Source of the DNA: Acidobacteriota bacterium
GTDB lineage: Bacteria > Acidobacteriota > Terriglobia > 2-12-FULL-54-10
NCBI GenBank assembly: GCA_016191085.1
Contig: JACPPJ010000052.1
Coordinates: 1 to 40,625 of the forward strand
Direction: 5' to 3'
Length of the DNA: 40,625 nucleotides
Of this stretch, positions 16,841 through 25,223 are shown in pieces (within the stretch, counting starts at the first letter, position 1; each line of letters starts with the position of its first letter). The position numbers were made by a program, and so were the translations under genes. The notes under the pieces are model-generated. The model had not been told where the DNA came from, did no database searches, and worked only from the letters and a program-made list of their open reading frames with translations.

Positions 16841-16901
16841 TCACTCGCTGCCGGGATGGGTAAAGAGCCGCGCACTGTGTAACGGGGTGCCCCGCACCTA
16901 C

Positions 16902-16921
16902 CCTGCTACCCCCGTAGCAGG
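16902..16921 (+). promoter_or_regulatory. Hairpin in the omcA1 leader
   Basis: CCTGCTAC-CCCC-GTAGCAGG, a perfect 8-bp stem with a four-base loop, lies between the predicted transcription start and the omcA1 ATG. There is no T-run, so it is more likely an mRNA stability or leader structure than a terminator. Confidence 0.5.
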
Positions 16922-16977
16922 CAGCCTGTCAGTGTCGCCGTTCTCAATTTCACAAGCAGGCACAGGGAGGTCGCTAT

Positions 16978-19017
16978 ATGAACGGCCGGAGGCTGTTTTG
17001 CGCGTTCGCGGGATTGCTGCTGTTGGGCGCGGGCCTAACCATAGCAGGGGACGGAATCACTCCAATCTATAAACCGTCCGATAAGGCATACTACCTCACC
17101 GAGGCCCAAGCCTCATTCGTAAGACCCGGTCTCAAGATCGATTTGCAAAAAGTAGAGTTTGAGCCGCCTAACGTTATCGCAACGTTCCGCATCATTGATG
17201 ACCAAGGCCAGCCGCTGGATCGGCTCGGCATCGAGACGCCGGGCGCGGTTGCGTTGAGCTTTTATATCGCACGGATCAAGCCTGGCGATACACAGTACAC
17301 TAACTACCGCACAACCATTCAGAGCAGCCCGATCACAGGGAACAGCACCACTGTGGCTGCGGCAGATGCTAACGGAACCTATACCTCCTTGGGCAACGGG
17401 ACCTACAAGTACACATTCGGCACCAAGCTTCCCGCTAATTTTGAGGTGAATGCGACACACACCGTGGCGATATCCGCAGAGAGGGACCTGAGCGAGTTCG
17501 GACTCAAAGACTTCATTGATAACGCCCTGCTGACTTTCGTTCCAAACGGCAGCGCTGTTACGCAGGTCCGTGAGATCGTTTCCACTGGGGCCTGCAACCA
17601 GTGCCACGATCCGTTAGGAGCCCACCATTCCGGTTCGCGGCAACAGGTCGGGTTATGCATTCTCTGCCACCAGCCACAGACGACTGACGCCGATACCGGT
17701 AACACCGTGGACTTCAAAGTTATGATCCACAAAATTCATCGCGGCGCGGACCTGCCGTCTGTAAAGGCAGGCACGCCGTATCGGATCATCCGCGTGTCAG
17801 GCGGCACGCAGTACGTTTACGATTGGTCAACGCTTCACTGGCCGCAGGACGTCCGGAACTGCACCACCTGCCATCAGGGCGCTTCGCAAGCCGACAAGTA
17901 CAAGACCAATCCTTCGCGTGTTGCATGCGGGTCCTGTCACGATGATGTGGACTTTGCCACTGGAACGAATCATCCCGGCGGTGTTCAGGTGGACGACAGC
18001 AAGTGCAGCATCTGCCATCCCGCCGATACCGGCTTAGAGTTCGATTTATCAGTCGCCGGAGCACACACCATCACTGAGTCTTCCAAGCAGTTGGCAGGTC
18101 TCAAATACGAAATTTTGGAAGTGAGAAACACGAATCCAGGCGATAAGCCGATGGTGACTTTTACAGTTGCCGACGGCAAGGGAAATCCCGTGGATCCCAA
18201 CACGCTGGGCTACATGCGGTTTTCGCTAGCGGGACCCACCTCCGACTATAGGTTTCATGTGCGAGAACGTGTGCCTAAAGCCGAGGCGGGGCCCACAGGA
18301 TATACCTACACTTTCAATGCGGCAATTCCCGCTGATGCCAGCGGTACGTTCGCCATCGCACTGGACGCGTGGCGGCAGGTAACGATTCCTGGCTCGCTGC
18401 TGGGGCAGAGCTTCACCGTGATGGAGGCTCCCCGTAACCCCGTTTTCTACTTTGGCATTGGTGGAGCAAAGCCCGTTCCGCGCCGTCAGGTGGTGGATCG
18501 CAACAAGTGCAATGAGTGCCACAAAAACCTTGTCGCGCATCTCGCAGGGTTCAGGCGGTTGGACGTCGAATTCTGCGTGATGTGCCATAACGCCACGGCG
18601 AATGATATAGACGGCCGTCGGCCAGCAGATCAGTACCCGCTGGAGGCGATCCAGTTCCGCCACATGGTTCACCGCATCCACACGGGGCATGAACTGGAGA
18701 ACGACTTTACGATCTGGCGCGGCGGGACACCGCGCAATTACAATAAAAAACTTTTCCCCGGCGACCGGCGCAACTGCTCCACGTGCCATGTAGGTAATTC
18801 CTATCAATTGCCATTGCCGGAGGGTCTGGCCAATACCGTTATGCCGCGATTCTTCTACACGCCGCTCACACCGGCTGCCTCTGCCTGCTTGGGCTGCCAT
18901 GACGGGCAAGCAACTGCGGCGCACGCCTACCTGATGACGGCGCCATTCGGCGAGTCTTGCGCGGTCTGCCATGCTGAAGGAGCCGATTTCGCTGTCAGCA
19001 AAGTCCACGCCCATTGA
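16978..19017 (+). CDS. Decaheme c-type cytochrome, OmcA/MtrC family (copy 1)
   Basis: 679 residues with ten CxxCH heme sites in two groups of five, beginning with CNQCH near residue 207, plus the beta-rich domains of outer-surface OmcA/MtrC cytochromes. Typical pieces are DFKVMIHKIHRGADLPS, HWPQDVRNCTTCH, HHPGGVQVDDSKCSICHP-like text and RHMVHRIHTGHELEND. It should accept electrons from the outer-membrane conduit and reduce extracellular acceptors, or the reverse. The signal peptide (FAGLLLLGAGLTIAG) has no lipobox cysteine at the cleavage site, unlike the lipoproteins MtrC and OmcA of Shewanella. The start is fixed by AGGGAGG upstream. It is paralogous to 19493-21556 and has its own promoter and terminator. 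Confidence 0.95.
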   Translation: MNGRRLFCAFAGLLLLGAGLTIAGDGITPIYKPSDKAYYLTEAQASFVRPGLKIDLQKVEFEPPNVIATFRIIDDQGQPLDRLGIETPGAVALSFYIARIKPGDTQYTNYRTTIQSSPITGNSTTVAAADANGTYTSLGNGTYKYTFGTKLPANFEVNATHTVAISAERDLSEFGLKDFIDNALLTFVPNGSAVTQVREIVSTGACNQCHDPLGAHHSGSRQQVGLCILCHQPQTTDADTGNTVDFKVMIHKIHRGADLPSVKAGTPYRIIRVSGGTQYVYDWSTLHWPQDVRNCTTCHQGASQADKYKTNPSRVACGSCHDDVDFATGTNHPGGVQVDDSKCSICHPADTGLEFDLSVAGAHTITESSKQLAGLKYEILEVRNTNPGDKPMVTFTVADGKGNPVDPNTLGYMRFSLAGPTSDYRFHVRERVPKAEAGPTGYTYTFNAAIPADASGTFAIALDAWRQVTIPGSLLGQSFTVMEAPRNPVFYFGIGGAKPVPRRQVVDRNKCNECHKNLVAHLAGFRRLDVEFCVMCHNATANDIDGRRPADQYPLEAIQFRHMVHRIHTGHELENDFTIWRGGTPRNYNKKLFPGDRRNCSTCHVGNSYQLPLPEGLANTVMPRFFYTPLTPAASACLGCHDGQATAAHAYLMTAPFGESCAVCHAEGADFAVSKVHAH

Positions 19018-19043
19018 TTGTTGTAGAGTGTACTTTGAACGCC

Positions 19044-19070
19044 GCGGCCAGCATTGCTGGCCGCTTTTTT
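19044..19070 (+). terminator. Rho-independent terminator after omcA1
   Basis: GCGGCCAGC-ATT-GCTGGCCGC followed by TTTTTT, 27 bases after the stop codon. It separates omcA1 from omcA2 transcription. Confidence 0.9.
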
Positions 19071-19334
19071 GTGTGCAAGACGCCGCGGACCGAGCCGCAA
19101 TCGCAACACCTTCAACTTGATTGTGGACCGTCCCGGTCCGCAAGGGGGAAACAGCACAACCGTTGTGGAAATACACCCACAACATCGCAGGCTCAAACGA
19201 GCTACGCATCATGAGGTTCGCGCCAGATGCTTCCCCATCCGCGCCACTCATTCCCCAGTTAAACGTCATTTGCTGTAGCAGATATCCACTGGCATCGTCA
19301 CCTGCTGTACCAAGCGGTTTGGGCCGGAATCCTC

Positions 19335-19350
19335 TGGACCGGCGATTGCT
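19335..19350 (+). promoter_or_regulatory. Candidate sigma-54 promoter of omcA2
   Basis: TGGACCGGCGATTGCT keeps the GG and GC cores and TTGCT, with two mismatches in the -24 block. It lies 143 bases before the omcA2 ATG, almost the same distance as for omcA1 (138), which supports it. The rest of the 475-bp spacer 19018-19492 holds the omcA1 terminator and no gene. An open frame through the spacer continues into omcA2 but lacks a start signal. Confidence 0.47.
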
Positions 19351-19492
19351 CCCTTGCCGGCGGAATGGGAGATGGTTTATTCGCGTACGTCCGCCCGTTG
19401 ACATGCTCGTCGTCCGCCGTTGTATAGAGTCGTTGTGTTGCGGTCAGTCGCTGTTCTCCTATCCACAACCGAGTGAAGTAGACGGAGGTTCC

Positions 19493-21556
19493 ATGAAGGG
19501 CCGCAAAGTGGTTATTGCATTTTTAGGTTTATTGTTGTTGGGTGTCGGCCTCACGATAGCTGGTGACGGGCCCAAACCCACCTATCAACCATCTGACAAA
19601 GCCTACTACCTGACGGACGCGCAATTATCCTGGATCCGGCCGGGCCTGAAATTGACGATCCAAAAGGTGGAGTTTGCACCGCCCAGTGTCCAGGTGACAT
19701 TCCGAATCGCCGATGATGCCGACCAGGGTCTGGACCGGCTGGGGATTCAAACGCCCGGCGCGGTTTCCGCCAGTTTTGTAATTGCGCGCATCAAACCCGG
19801 AGACACGCAATTCACCAACTACAACACCCGCATACAGACCAGTCCCATCACGGGTGTCTCAGCGACTCAGGCCACCACCGATTCCGGCGGCACTTTTACG
19901 AGCTTGGGCGATGGGGTCTACCGGTACACGATGGGATTAAAGCTGCCCGCCGATTTTGAGGTGGATGCCACCCATCGCGTCGGAATCTTCTCGCGGCGCA
20001 CTTTGACGGAGTTCGGTTTCGATACGAACGCCTTCGTCGCCAATGCCATCCTGGATTTTGTTCCCAGCGGCAATCCGGTGACTCAGGTGCGGGACGTGGT
20101 CCGCACGGAGGCTTGCAATCAGTGTCACAATCCTCTCGGACTGCATGGAGGCGTGCGCCGGGATACCCGGCTATGCGTCACCTGCCATCAGCCGCAATCC
20201 ACTGACCCAGACACGAGTAACACCGTGGATTTCAAAGTCATGATCCACAAGATTCATCGCGGCGCGAACTTGCCCAGCGTAGTGGCTGGCACGCCATACC
20301 AGATTATCGGCTTCAACCAGAGCGTTCTGGACTTTTCCGAAATCCATTGGCCGCAGGATGTCCGCAACTGCACCACTTGCCACCAGGGAGGCGCCCAGTC
20401 GGATAATTGGAAGAACAATCCTTCGCGGGTGGCTTGCGGTTCCTGCCACGATGACGTGAATTTTGCCACAGGGGAACACCACCCCGGCGGGGTCCAGGTG
20501 GATGACAGCAAGTGCAGCATTTGCCATCCTGCCGACACTGGAATCGAATTTGACCTTTCAGTGGCCGGAGTCCACACCATCCCGGCTTTCTCCAAGCAGT
20601 TGCCCGGACTCAATGTCAAAATTCTGGAAATAACCAACACCAAGCCGGGTGACAAGCCCACGGTTTCCTTCACGGTGACCGACAACGCCGGGAAAACGAT
20701 AGCCCCTCTCTCGGGCCTTTCGACCCTGGCGTTGCGACTCGCGGGGCCAACCAGCGACTATACCTGGCATGTCTCCGAAGATGCGCGGACGGCAACGGCT
20801 ACTCCCAGTGGTTATACGTACACCTTCAGGACCAATGGTCTGCCGGCGAATGCCAAAGGGAGCTACGCCGTCGGGGCGGAGGCCCGCCGCTCAGGCGTAG
20901 CCATTCCTGGCCCACTGTTGGGGCAGAGTTTCTCCGCGACGGAGAGCATCGCTCTGAATCCTGTACACTATTTTTCGGTGGACGGAAGCGCGGTTCAACT
21001 CCGGCGACAGGTAGTGGACGTTCAGACCAAGTGCAACGTATGCCACAAGAAACTGGTGATGCACGGCGGTACGCGAACCAATACGCAATACTGTATCCTG
21101 TGCCACAATCCAGCCGCCGTGGATAATCCGGAAGGCGCTCGCGCCGCTGGTCGAAGCGTACCTGAGGGTACCGTTCCGACATCCATCAACTTCCGGTTCT
21201 TGATCCACCGCTGGCATACCGGCCATGACTTGAATCGCGAGTTCACAATTTATCGAACCAATGGGATCTTTAGCCCCAATGAGGAAGTACACTTTCCAGG
21301 CGATCGGCGCGACTGTTCCAAGTGCCATGTGGGCAACTCCTACATGCTGCCGCTGCCCTCGGGCATGGCCAATGCAGTGGCTCCGCGGGAGTTTTATTCT
21401 CCGCTGGGACCGGCGGCCTCGGCCTGTCTGGGTTGCCACGACAGCGAGCCGGCTGCGGCGCACGCGTACCTGATGACAGCCCCGTTCGGCGAATCCTGTG
21501 CCGTGTGCCACGGGGAAGGAGCCGATTTCGCGGTCAGCAAAGTCCACGCGCGATGA
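19493..21556 (+). CDS. Decaheme c-type cytochrome, OmcA/MtrC family (copy 2)
   Basis: 687 residues, a close paralogue of the gene at 16978-19017 along the whole length, including the signal peptide (LGLLLLGVGLTIAGDG), ten CxxCH sites in the same arrangement (CNQCH, CVTCH, CTTCH, CGSCH, CSICH, CNVCH, CILCH, CSKCH, CLGCH, CAVCH) and the C-terminus (CAVCHGEGADFAVSKVHAR). The start is ATG 19493 with GGAGG upstream; the frame is open 124 codons further but that part is spacer. No lipobox. Two copies with separate promoters suggest different acceptors or conditions. The spacing of the heme sites argues that both are functional. Confidence 0.95.
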   Translation: MKGRKVVIAFLGLLLLGVGLTIAGDGPKPTYQPSDKAYYLTDAQLSWIRPGLKLTIQKVEFAPPSVQVTFRIADDADQGLDRLGIQTPGAVSASFVIARIKPGDTQFTNYNTRIQTSPITGVSATQATTDSGGTFTSLGDGVYRYTMGLKLPADFEVDATHRVGIFSRRTLTEFGFDTNAFVANAILDFVPSGNPVTQVRDVVRTEACNQCHNPLGLHGGVRRDTRLCVTCHQPQSTDPDTSNTVDFKVMIHKIHRGANLPSVVAGTPYQIIGFNQSVLDFSEIHWPQDVRNCTTCHQGGAQSDNWKNNPSRVACGSCHDDVNFATGEHHPGGVQVDDSKCSICHPADTGIEFDLSVAGVHTIPAFSKQLPGLNVKILEITNTKPGDKPTVSFTVTDNAGKTIAPLSGLSTLALRLAGPTSDYTWHVSEDARTATATPSGYTYTFRTNGLPANAKGSYAVGAEARRSGVAIPGPLLGQSFSATESIALNPVHYFSVDGSAVQLRRQVVDVQTKCNVCHKKLVMHGGTRTNTQYCILCHNPAAVDNPEGARAAGRSVPEGTVPTSINFRFLIHRWHTGHDLNREFTIYRTNGIFSPNEEVHFPGDRRDCSKCHVGNSYMLPLPSGMANAVAPREFYSPLGPAASACLGCHDSEPAAAHAYLMTAPFGESCAVCHGEGADFAVSKVHAR

Positions 21557-21576
21557 TAGAAGCTGCCCTCCAAGAA

Positions 21577-21608
21577 CTGCGGCCATTCCGATTGTGGAGT
21601 GGCCGCAG
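21577..21608 (+). terminator. Terminator-like hairpin after omcA2
   Basis: CTGCGGCCA (21577-21585) pairs with TGGCCGCAG (21600-21608), 20 bases after the stop. The following TCCCTTCCTGTTTATT is only moderately T-rich, so it may be a weak terminator or an mRNA 3' end. Confidence 0.55.
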
Positions 21609-21834
21609 TCCCTTCCTGTTTATTATGGCAAGTTCAGCGTAAATAAGCTCAAAACTGAGCTATTTCGCCCAGCATCACGATATCGAAAATCCGCGGCACT
21701 ATTGATGACATCACTTGCCAATCTAGGTAAGCGTCGGAAATGATGGCGACAAAACATAGCTCTAATAGGGTGCGAGTTTATTGGGGTGTTGCAAAAGCAC
21801 CACACAGCGAGAAGAGCGGGCAATAACGCGCTCC

Positions 21835-21850
21835 TGGAACCCAGATTGCT
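21835..21850 (+). promoter_or_regulatory. Sigma-54 promoter of mtrA-mtrB
   Basis: TGGAACCCAGATTGCT has one mismatch to TGGCAC-N5-TTGCW, and the same TGGAAC and TTGCT as the omcA1 site. The start would be near 21861, leaving a 180-base leader. A weaker second match, TGGCTATGCGCTAGCT, follows at about 21860-21876. The 486-bp gene-free stretch 21557-22042 otherwise holds only the omcA2 hairpin. Confidence 0.55.
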
Positions 21851-22042
21851 GCAAGGTTTGGCTATGCGCTAGCTGCGCCGGTTCGACTGCCCTCCCGCCG
21901 CATGCATTTCGATGGGCCGCAATACCGGAGAGATGTAAGGAAATTGCCAGCGTGAAGTGCCGAATCCCTGTGTAGTTTGGTCAGTTGAGCACCGATTGGG
22001 AAATACTGAATTGTTACTGTAGAATCCGGGCTGGAGGTGAGC

Positions 22043-23095
22043 ATGGGGAAAATTCTGAAGCGGATTGGGAGCGCTGCTCTGGGTATGGCATTGCTGATGA
22101 CAGCGGCCTCATTCGTCTGCAGCGCGTCGCCCGCGGCGGCTAAGGCAGCCAGGAGCGCCAAAGCGCCTCAGGTCAACCTCGACGATTACGTAGGCCCTGA
22201 GGTATGCAGCGGTTGTCATAGCGATCAAGCACAGCAGTTGCAGAAGACGCCCATGGCCGTGCTGCTGACGGAAAAATATCCGGTTGAGCAGCGAGGATGC
22301 GAAGCTTGCCACGGCCCGGGAAAAGCACACGTGGATGCCCTGTCGGAGGGCAATCCGGATTTCGCAACACTCATCTACAGCTTCGCCCGGCACACGCCGC
22401 AAGAGAACGCTATACGATGCCTCACCTGCCATCAGGAGAAGCGGCTGCTGGGCGGGAAGGAAAAAGACGAGAAGCAGAGCCTTTTCCACCGTTCCCGCCA
22501 CCTCGGCGCGGGCGTCACATGCATTGATTGCCACGACCCTCACTTGCTGCCCCAGAAGGAGACTGCCAAGCCGGGATTGCCGTTGCAGACGGCTTTCAAC
22601 GTTCGCAGAATTTCCGCCGAAAGAGACTGGCTGAATAATCGCCTCCTGCGGCAAACCGAGCCGACACTGTGCTACTCGTGCCACCAGGAACGTCAAGCAG
22701 ACTTTCAGTTGCCCGTGCGCCATCGCGTCAACGAGGGCCTTGTGAAGTGCACGGATTGTCACAATCCCCACGGCACTCTGATGCAAAAGGAACTCAAAGG
22801 CACGTTTACTGAGCACGTCTGCTATTCCTGCCACGTGGAGAAGCGCGGGCCATTCGTATATGAGCACGCGCCAGTTCGCGTCGAGGGCTGCCTGGCGTGT
22901 CACACCCCGCACGGCTCGATCAATCGCAACCTGCTGATCCGTCGCCAGGACAGGCAACTGTGCCTGGAGTGCCACGTCTCGCCGCAGGCCGTGAATGTGC
23001 CGCACCCCCGGGGCGGTTTCCAAACCGCAGGAGAGTGCACGCGCTGCCACATTGAAATTCATGGCTCGAATTACCAGCCACAGTTTTTGCGCTAG
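22043..23095 (+). CDS. mtrA: Periplasmic decaheme cytochrome, MtrA/DmsE/PioA family
   Basis: 350 residues with ten CxxCH sites (CSGCH, CEACH, CLTCH, CIDCH, CYSCH, CTDCH, CYSCH, CLACH, CLECH, CTRCH) in the even spacing of MtrA, and the typical text VKCTDCHNPHG, CYSCHVEKRGPFVYEHAPV and GCLACHTPHGS. MtrA lies inside the MtrB barrel and carries electrons through the outer membrane. The signal peptide has an Ala-rich cleavage region (SASPAAAKA). ATG 22043 has GGAGG five bases upstream; the GTG two codons earlier sits in the ribosome binding site. It is 12 bp upstream of the barrel gene, clearly one operon. Confidence 0.95.
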   Translation: MGKILKRIGSAALGMALLMTAASFVCSASPAAAKAARSAKAPQVNLDDYVGPEVCSGCHSDQAQQLQKTPMAVLLTEKYPVEQRGCEACHGPGKAHVDALSEGNPDFATLIYSFARHTPQENAIRCLTCHQEKRLLGGKEKDEKQSLFHRSRHLGAGVTCIDCHDPHLLPQKETAKPGLPLQTAFNVRRISAERDWLNNRLLRQTEPTLCYSCHQERQADFQLPVRHRVNEGLVKCTDCHNPHGTLMQKELKGTFTEHVCYSCHVEKRGPFVYEHAPVRVEGCLACHTPHGSINRNLLIRRQDRQLCLECHVSPQAVNVPHPRGGFQTAGECTRCHIEIHGSNYQPQFLR

Positions 23096-23107
23096 GGAAG
23101 GAGATCA

Positions 23108-25144
23108 ATGCCAGCCCATCACATAGCCACCCCCAGAATGTTGCTGTTCGTTGCGGTGCTGCTGCTCCTGCTGCCGGCTGTTCCTTGTGTTGTTGCGCAA
23201 GAGTCGGCGGAATCTGCCCAGGGTGGACCTGTCAGTGGCGCGAGCGAAACCCCAGCCGGTGGCACTCCCGCTCCGCTCACGCTGGGAGACTACACCTTGT
23301 CCGGCTCTGGCTCTTTTGGTTACCGGTTCTTAAATCTGGAAGGCAACCACGCCAAATATAACCAGTTGCTGAACCTTCAGGAGGGCTTTCGGGTATTTAG
23401 CGCCGACTTCTCGTTGCAACCCACCGAAGGCGGTACAGGCTGGTTCGACCGCATGTGGGTAACAACCCAAGGCCTGGGAGGTGATCCGTTCCCGACTATC
23501 CGGGCAGTCATTCGCAAAGCCGACCAATACGAGCTGCGAACTGGCTATCGCTCCACCCAATATTTCTACGACCTGCCACAAACGGATTTCACGAACAACC
23601 GCGCCTGGCACGCCCGCAGGCGCTTCGCTGACGCCGACCTGCGCTATACACCTACAAAGACCTTGAGTCTACGATTCTTCTACAACAGAAGTGAACGGCT
23701 CGGTACAGACCTCTCCGGCAGTCCATTTTTCTACATTCCGCTTGGGCAGGACGTGTGGCAAGCACTGGGGCGGTTTGATTCCATTCCCTGGGCCATACCG
23801 CTGCGTGAACAGGCAAATATGTACGGCGGAGGGCTGGATTATCAACTGGGAACTACTCACATTCACGTTGAACAGAACTATCGCACGTTCAATAATCCAG
23901 CCAACCTGCAAACTTTTGGCGGCCAGCCAGTGGTGGTCAGAGGACCGCTAACTCCTGTGCAAAACGTGATCGTGGAACGATGGGATACTCTGGCGGCGTT
24001 TAATATCCCGACCACTTCAGTGTTCATTGAACATGAGGTCAACGGGCACCTTCAGCTTCGGGGAGGATTTGTACACCTCCGCGCCAGCGGACCTGCCAGC
24101 CTGGACGGCTCCCTTTCCCAGGGAGCATCTCTGCTGAGGTATATCGGAACCGGAACAACCAAGCTGAACGTCCAAACCGCCGATGCAGGATTTACCTGGA
24201 CCATCTTCAAGCCCGTCGAATTGATGTCGGATTACCGCTATCAGAGTTACGCCGAGCGAGGCACTCAATCCATTCAGGCGCTGCGAAGCGATCTTCCGCT
24301 GCCCATGGCCCTCTCCGATGATACGCTGCGCTGGGATTTCGGAGTTCATATTGTCGATAGCGTGCTGGCCGTCTTCCCTAGCCGGACACTCACGTTTAGA
24401 GGCGGTCTGCGCTTTGTCAAGCGAGATATTGTGCGCATGGTGGACGGCGAAACGGCTCCGGGAACGCGCCGGACGTGGACCTACACGCCGCTCATCAACG
24501 CCGCCTGGACGCCCAGCAGGAAATTTTCTCTGCGAGGCGACTTCGAGAGCCGTGTCAACGTGGACCCGTACGTTCGCATCACTCCGGAAAGCTCCGTGGG
24601 CTCGAAGATCCGCGCACGGTTCAGCCCGAGCGACAAATGGGGTATTGACAATACTTTCATGTTCCGGAACTTGAGCACCGAGGATCTCTCGTTCGAGGCG
24701 CACACCCGCTCGAACTCCACAAACCTGTGGTTTCAACCACTCGCTCGGGTTGGCTTCCAGGGAGGCTTTAGTTACCTCAATTTCTCCTCTGAAAATTCCA
24801 TCCGCTTTCTGCGAGGCACTCCACCGCTCACCGGCTTGCTATCGACAGATCAGACTGTAGACCGCATCTTTACCGCAGGCGTGAATCTGAATCCCGTCGA
24901 TGCGTTGACCCTCGGCTTTACTGGGCAGTTCGTACGCTCGACCGGGTTGGGAACTATTACGCGCGAGAGCAGCATGTACGGTCCGCTGACATGGCCGGCA
25001 TGGTCTGCGGAGATCGGTTTCAACACGAAGAATCTAGGCCGCGTGGTGTTCTCGTGGCAGCGCTCGTATTATTACGAGGATCTGTTCCGCGCCATGGATT
25101 ACAGCTCGCACGCATTCACGCTGCGCTTCGAGCGCGCGTTCTAA
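23108..25144 (+). CDS. mtrB: Outer-membrane beta-barrel, MtrB/PioB family
   Basis: 678 residues. The signal peptide (LLFVAVLLLLLPAVPCVVAQ) is followed by long alternating beta strands rich in aromatic and charged residues, and the chain ends in ERAF, a C-terminal phenylalanine as required for BAM insertion. Recognisable pieces are GSFGYRFLNLEGNHAKYN, GYRSTQYFYDLPQTDFTNNR and SFYYNRSER-like strands of the MtrB_PioB family. It forms the insulating sleeve around MtrA. AGGGAAGGAG precedes the ATG. It follows mtrA by 12 bp and ends 79 bp before the convergent polyferredoxin gene. The N-terminal CxxC found in Shewanella MtrB is not seen here. Confidence 0.92.
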   Translation: MPAHHIATPRMLLFVAVLLLLLPAVPCVVAQESAESAQGGPVSGASETPAGGTPAPLTLGDYTLSGSGSFGYRFLNLEGNHAKYNQLLNLQEGFRVFSADFSLQPTEGGTGWFDRMWVTTQGLGGDPFPTIRAVIRKADQYELRTGYRSTQYFYDLPQTDFTNNRAWHARRRFADADLRYTPTKTLSLRFFYNRSERLGTDLSGSPFFYIPLGQDVWQALGRFDSIPWAIPLREQANMYGGGLDYQLGTTHIHVEQNYRTFNNPANLQTFGGQPVVVRGPLTPVQNVIVERWDTLAAFNIPTTSVFIEHEVNGHLQLRGGFVHLRASGPASLDGSLSQGASLLRYIGTGTTKLNVQTADAGFTWTIFKPVELMSDYRYQSYAERGTQSIQALRSDLPLPMALSDDTLRWDFGVHIVDSVLAVFPSRTLTFRGGLRFVKRDIVRMVDGETAPGTRRTWTYTPLINAAWTPSRKFSLRGDFESRVNVDPYVRITPESSVGSKIRARFSPSDKWGIDNTFMFRNLSTEDLSFEAHTRSNSTNLWFQPLARVGFQGGFSYLNFSSENSIRFLRGTPPLTGLLSTDQTVDRIFTAGVNLNPVDALTLGFTGQFVRSTGLGTITRESSMYGPLTWPAWSAEIGFNTKNLGRVVFSWQRSYYYEDLFRAMDYSSHAFTLRFERAF

Positions 25145-25223
25145 TAGAGCCGCGAGCGGCAGTGTGTTCGCTTCGACATATCTGACCGTCCACTCCACCA
25201 CAGGCCTGTTCCGCCCTCGGCCG

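Noticed and set aside
16545..16844. 99-codon minus-strand frame upstream of omcA1
   Set aside because: No start signal, and it overlaps the sigma-54 promoter.
18226..19404. 392-codon open frame on the minus strand across omcA1 and the spacer
   Set aside because: It is antisense to a certain decaheme gene, and includes the complement of the omcA1 terminator. Long antisense frames are common in GC-rich genes.
22109..23062. 317-codon minus-strand frame
   Set aside because: It lies wholly inside mtrA in antisense; the ten CxxCH sites on the other strand settle the coding strand.
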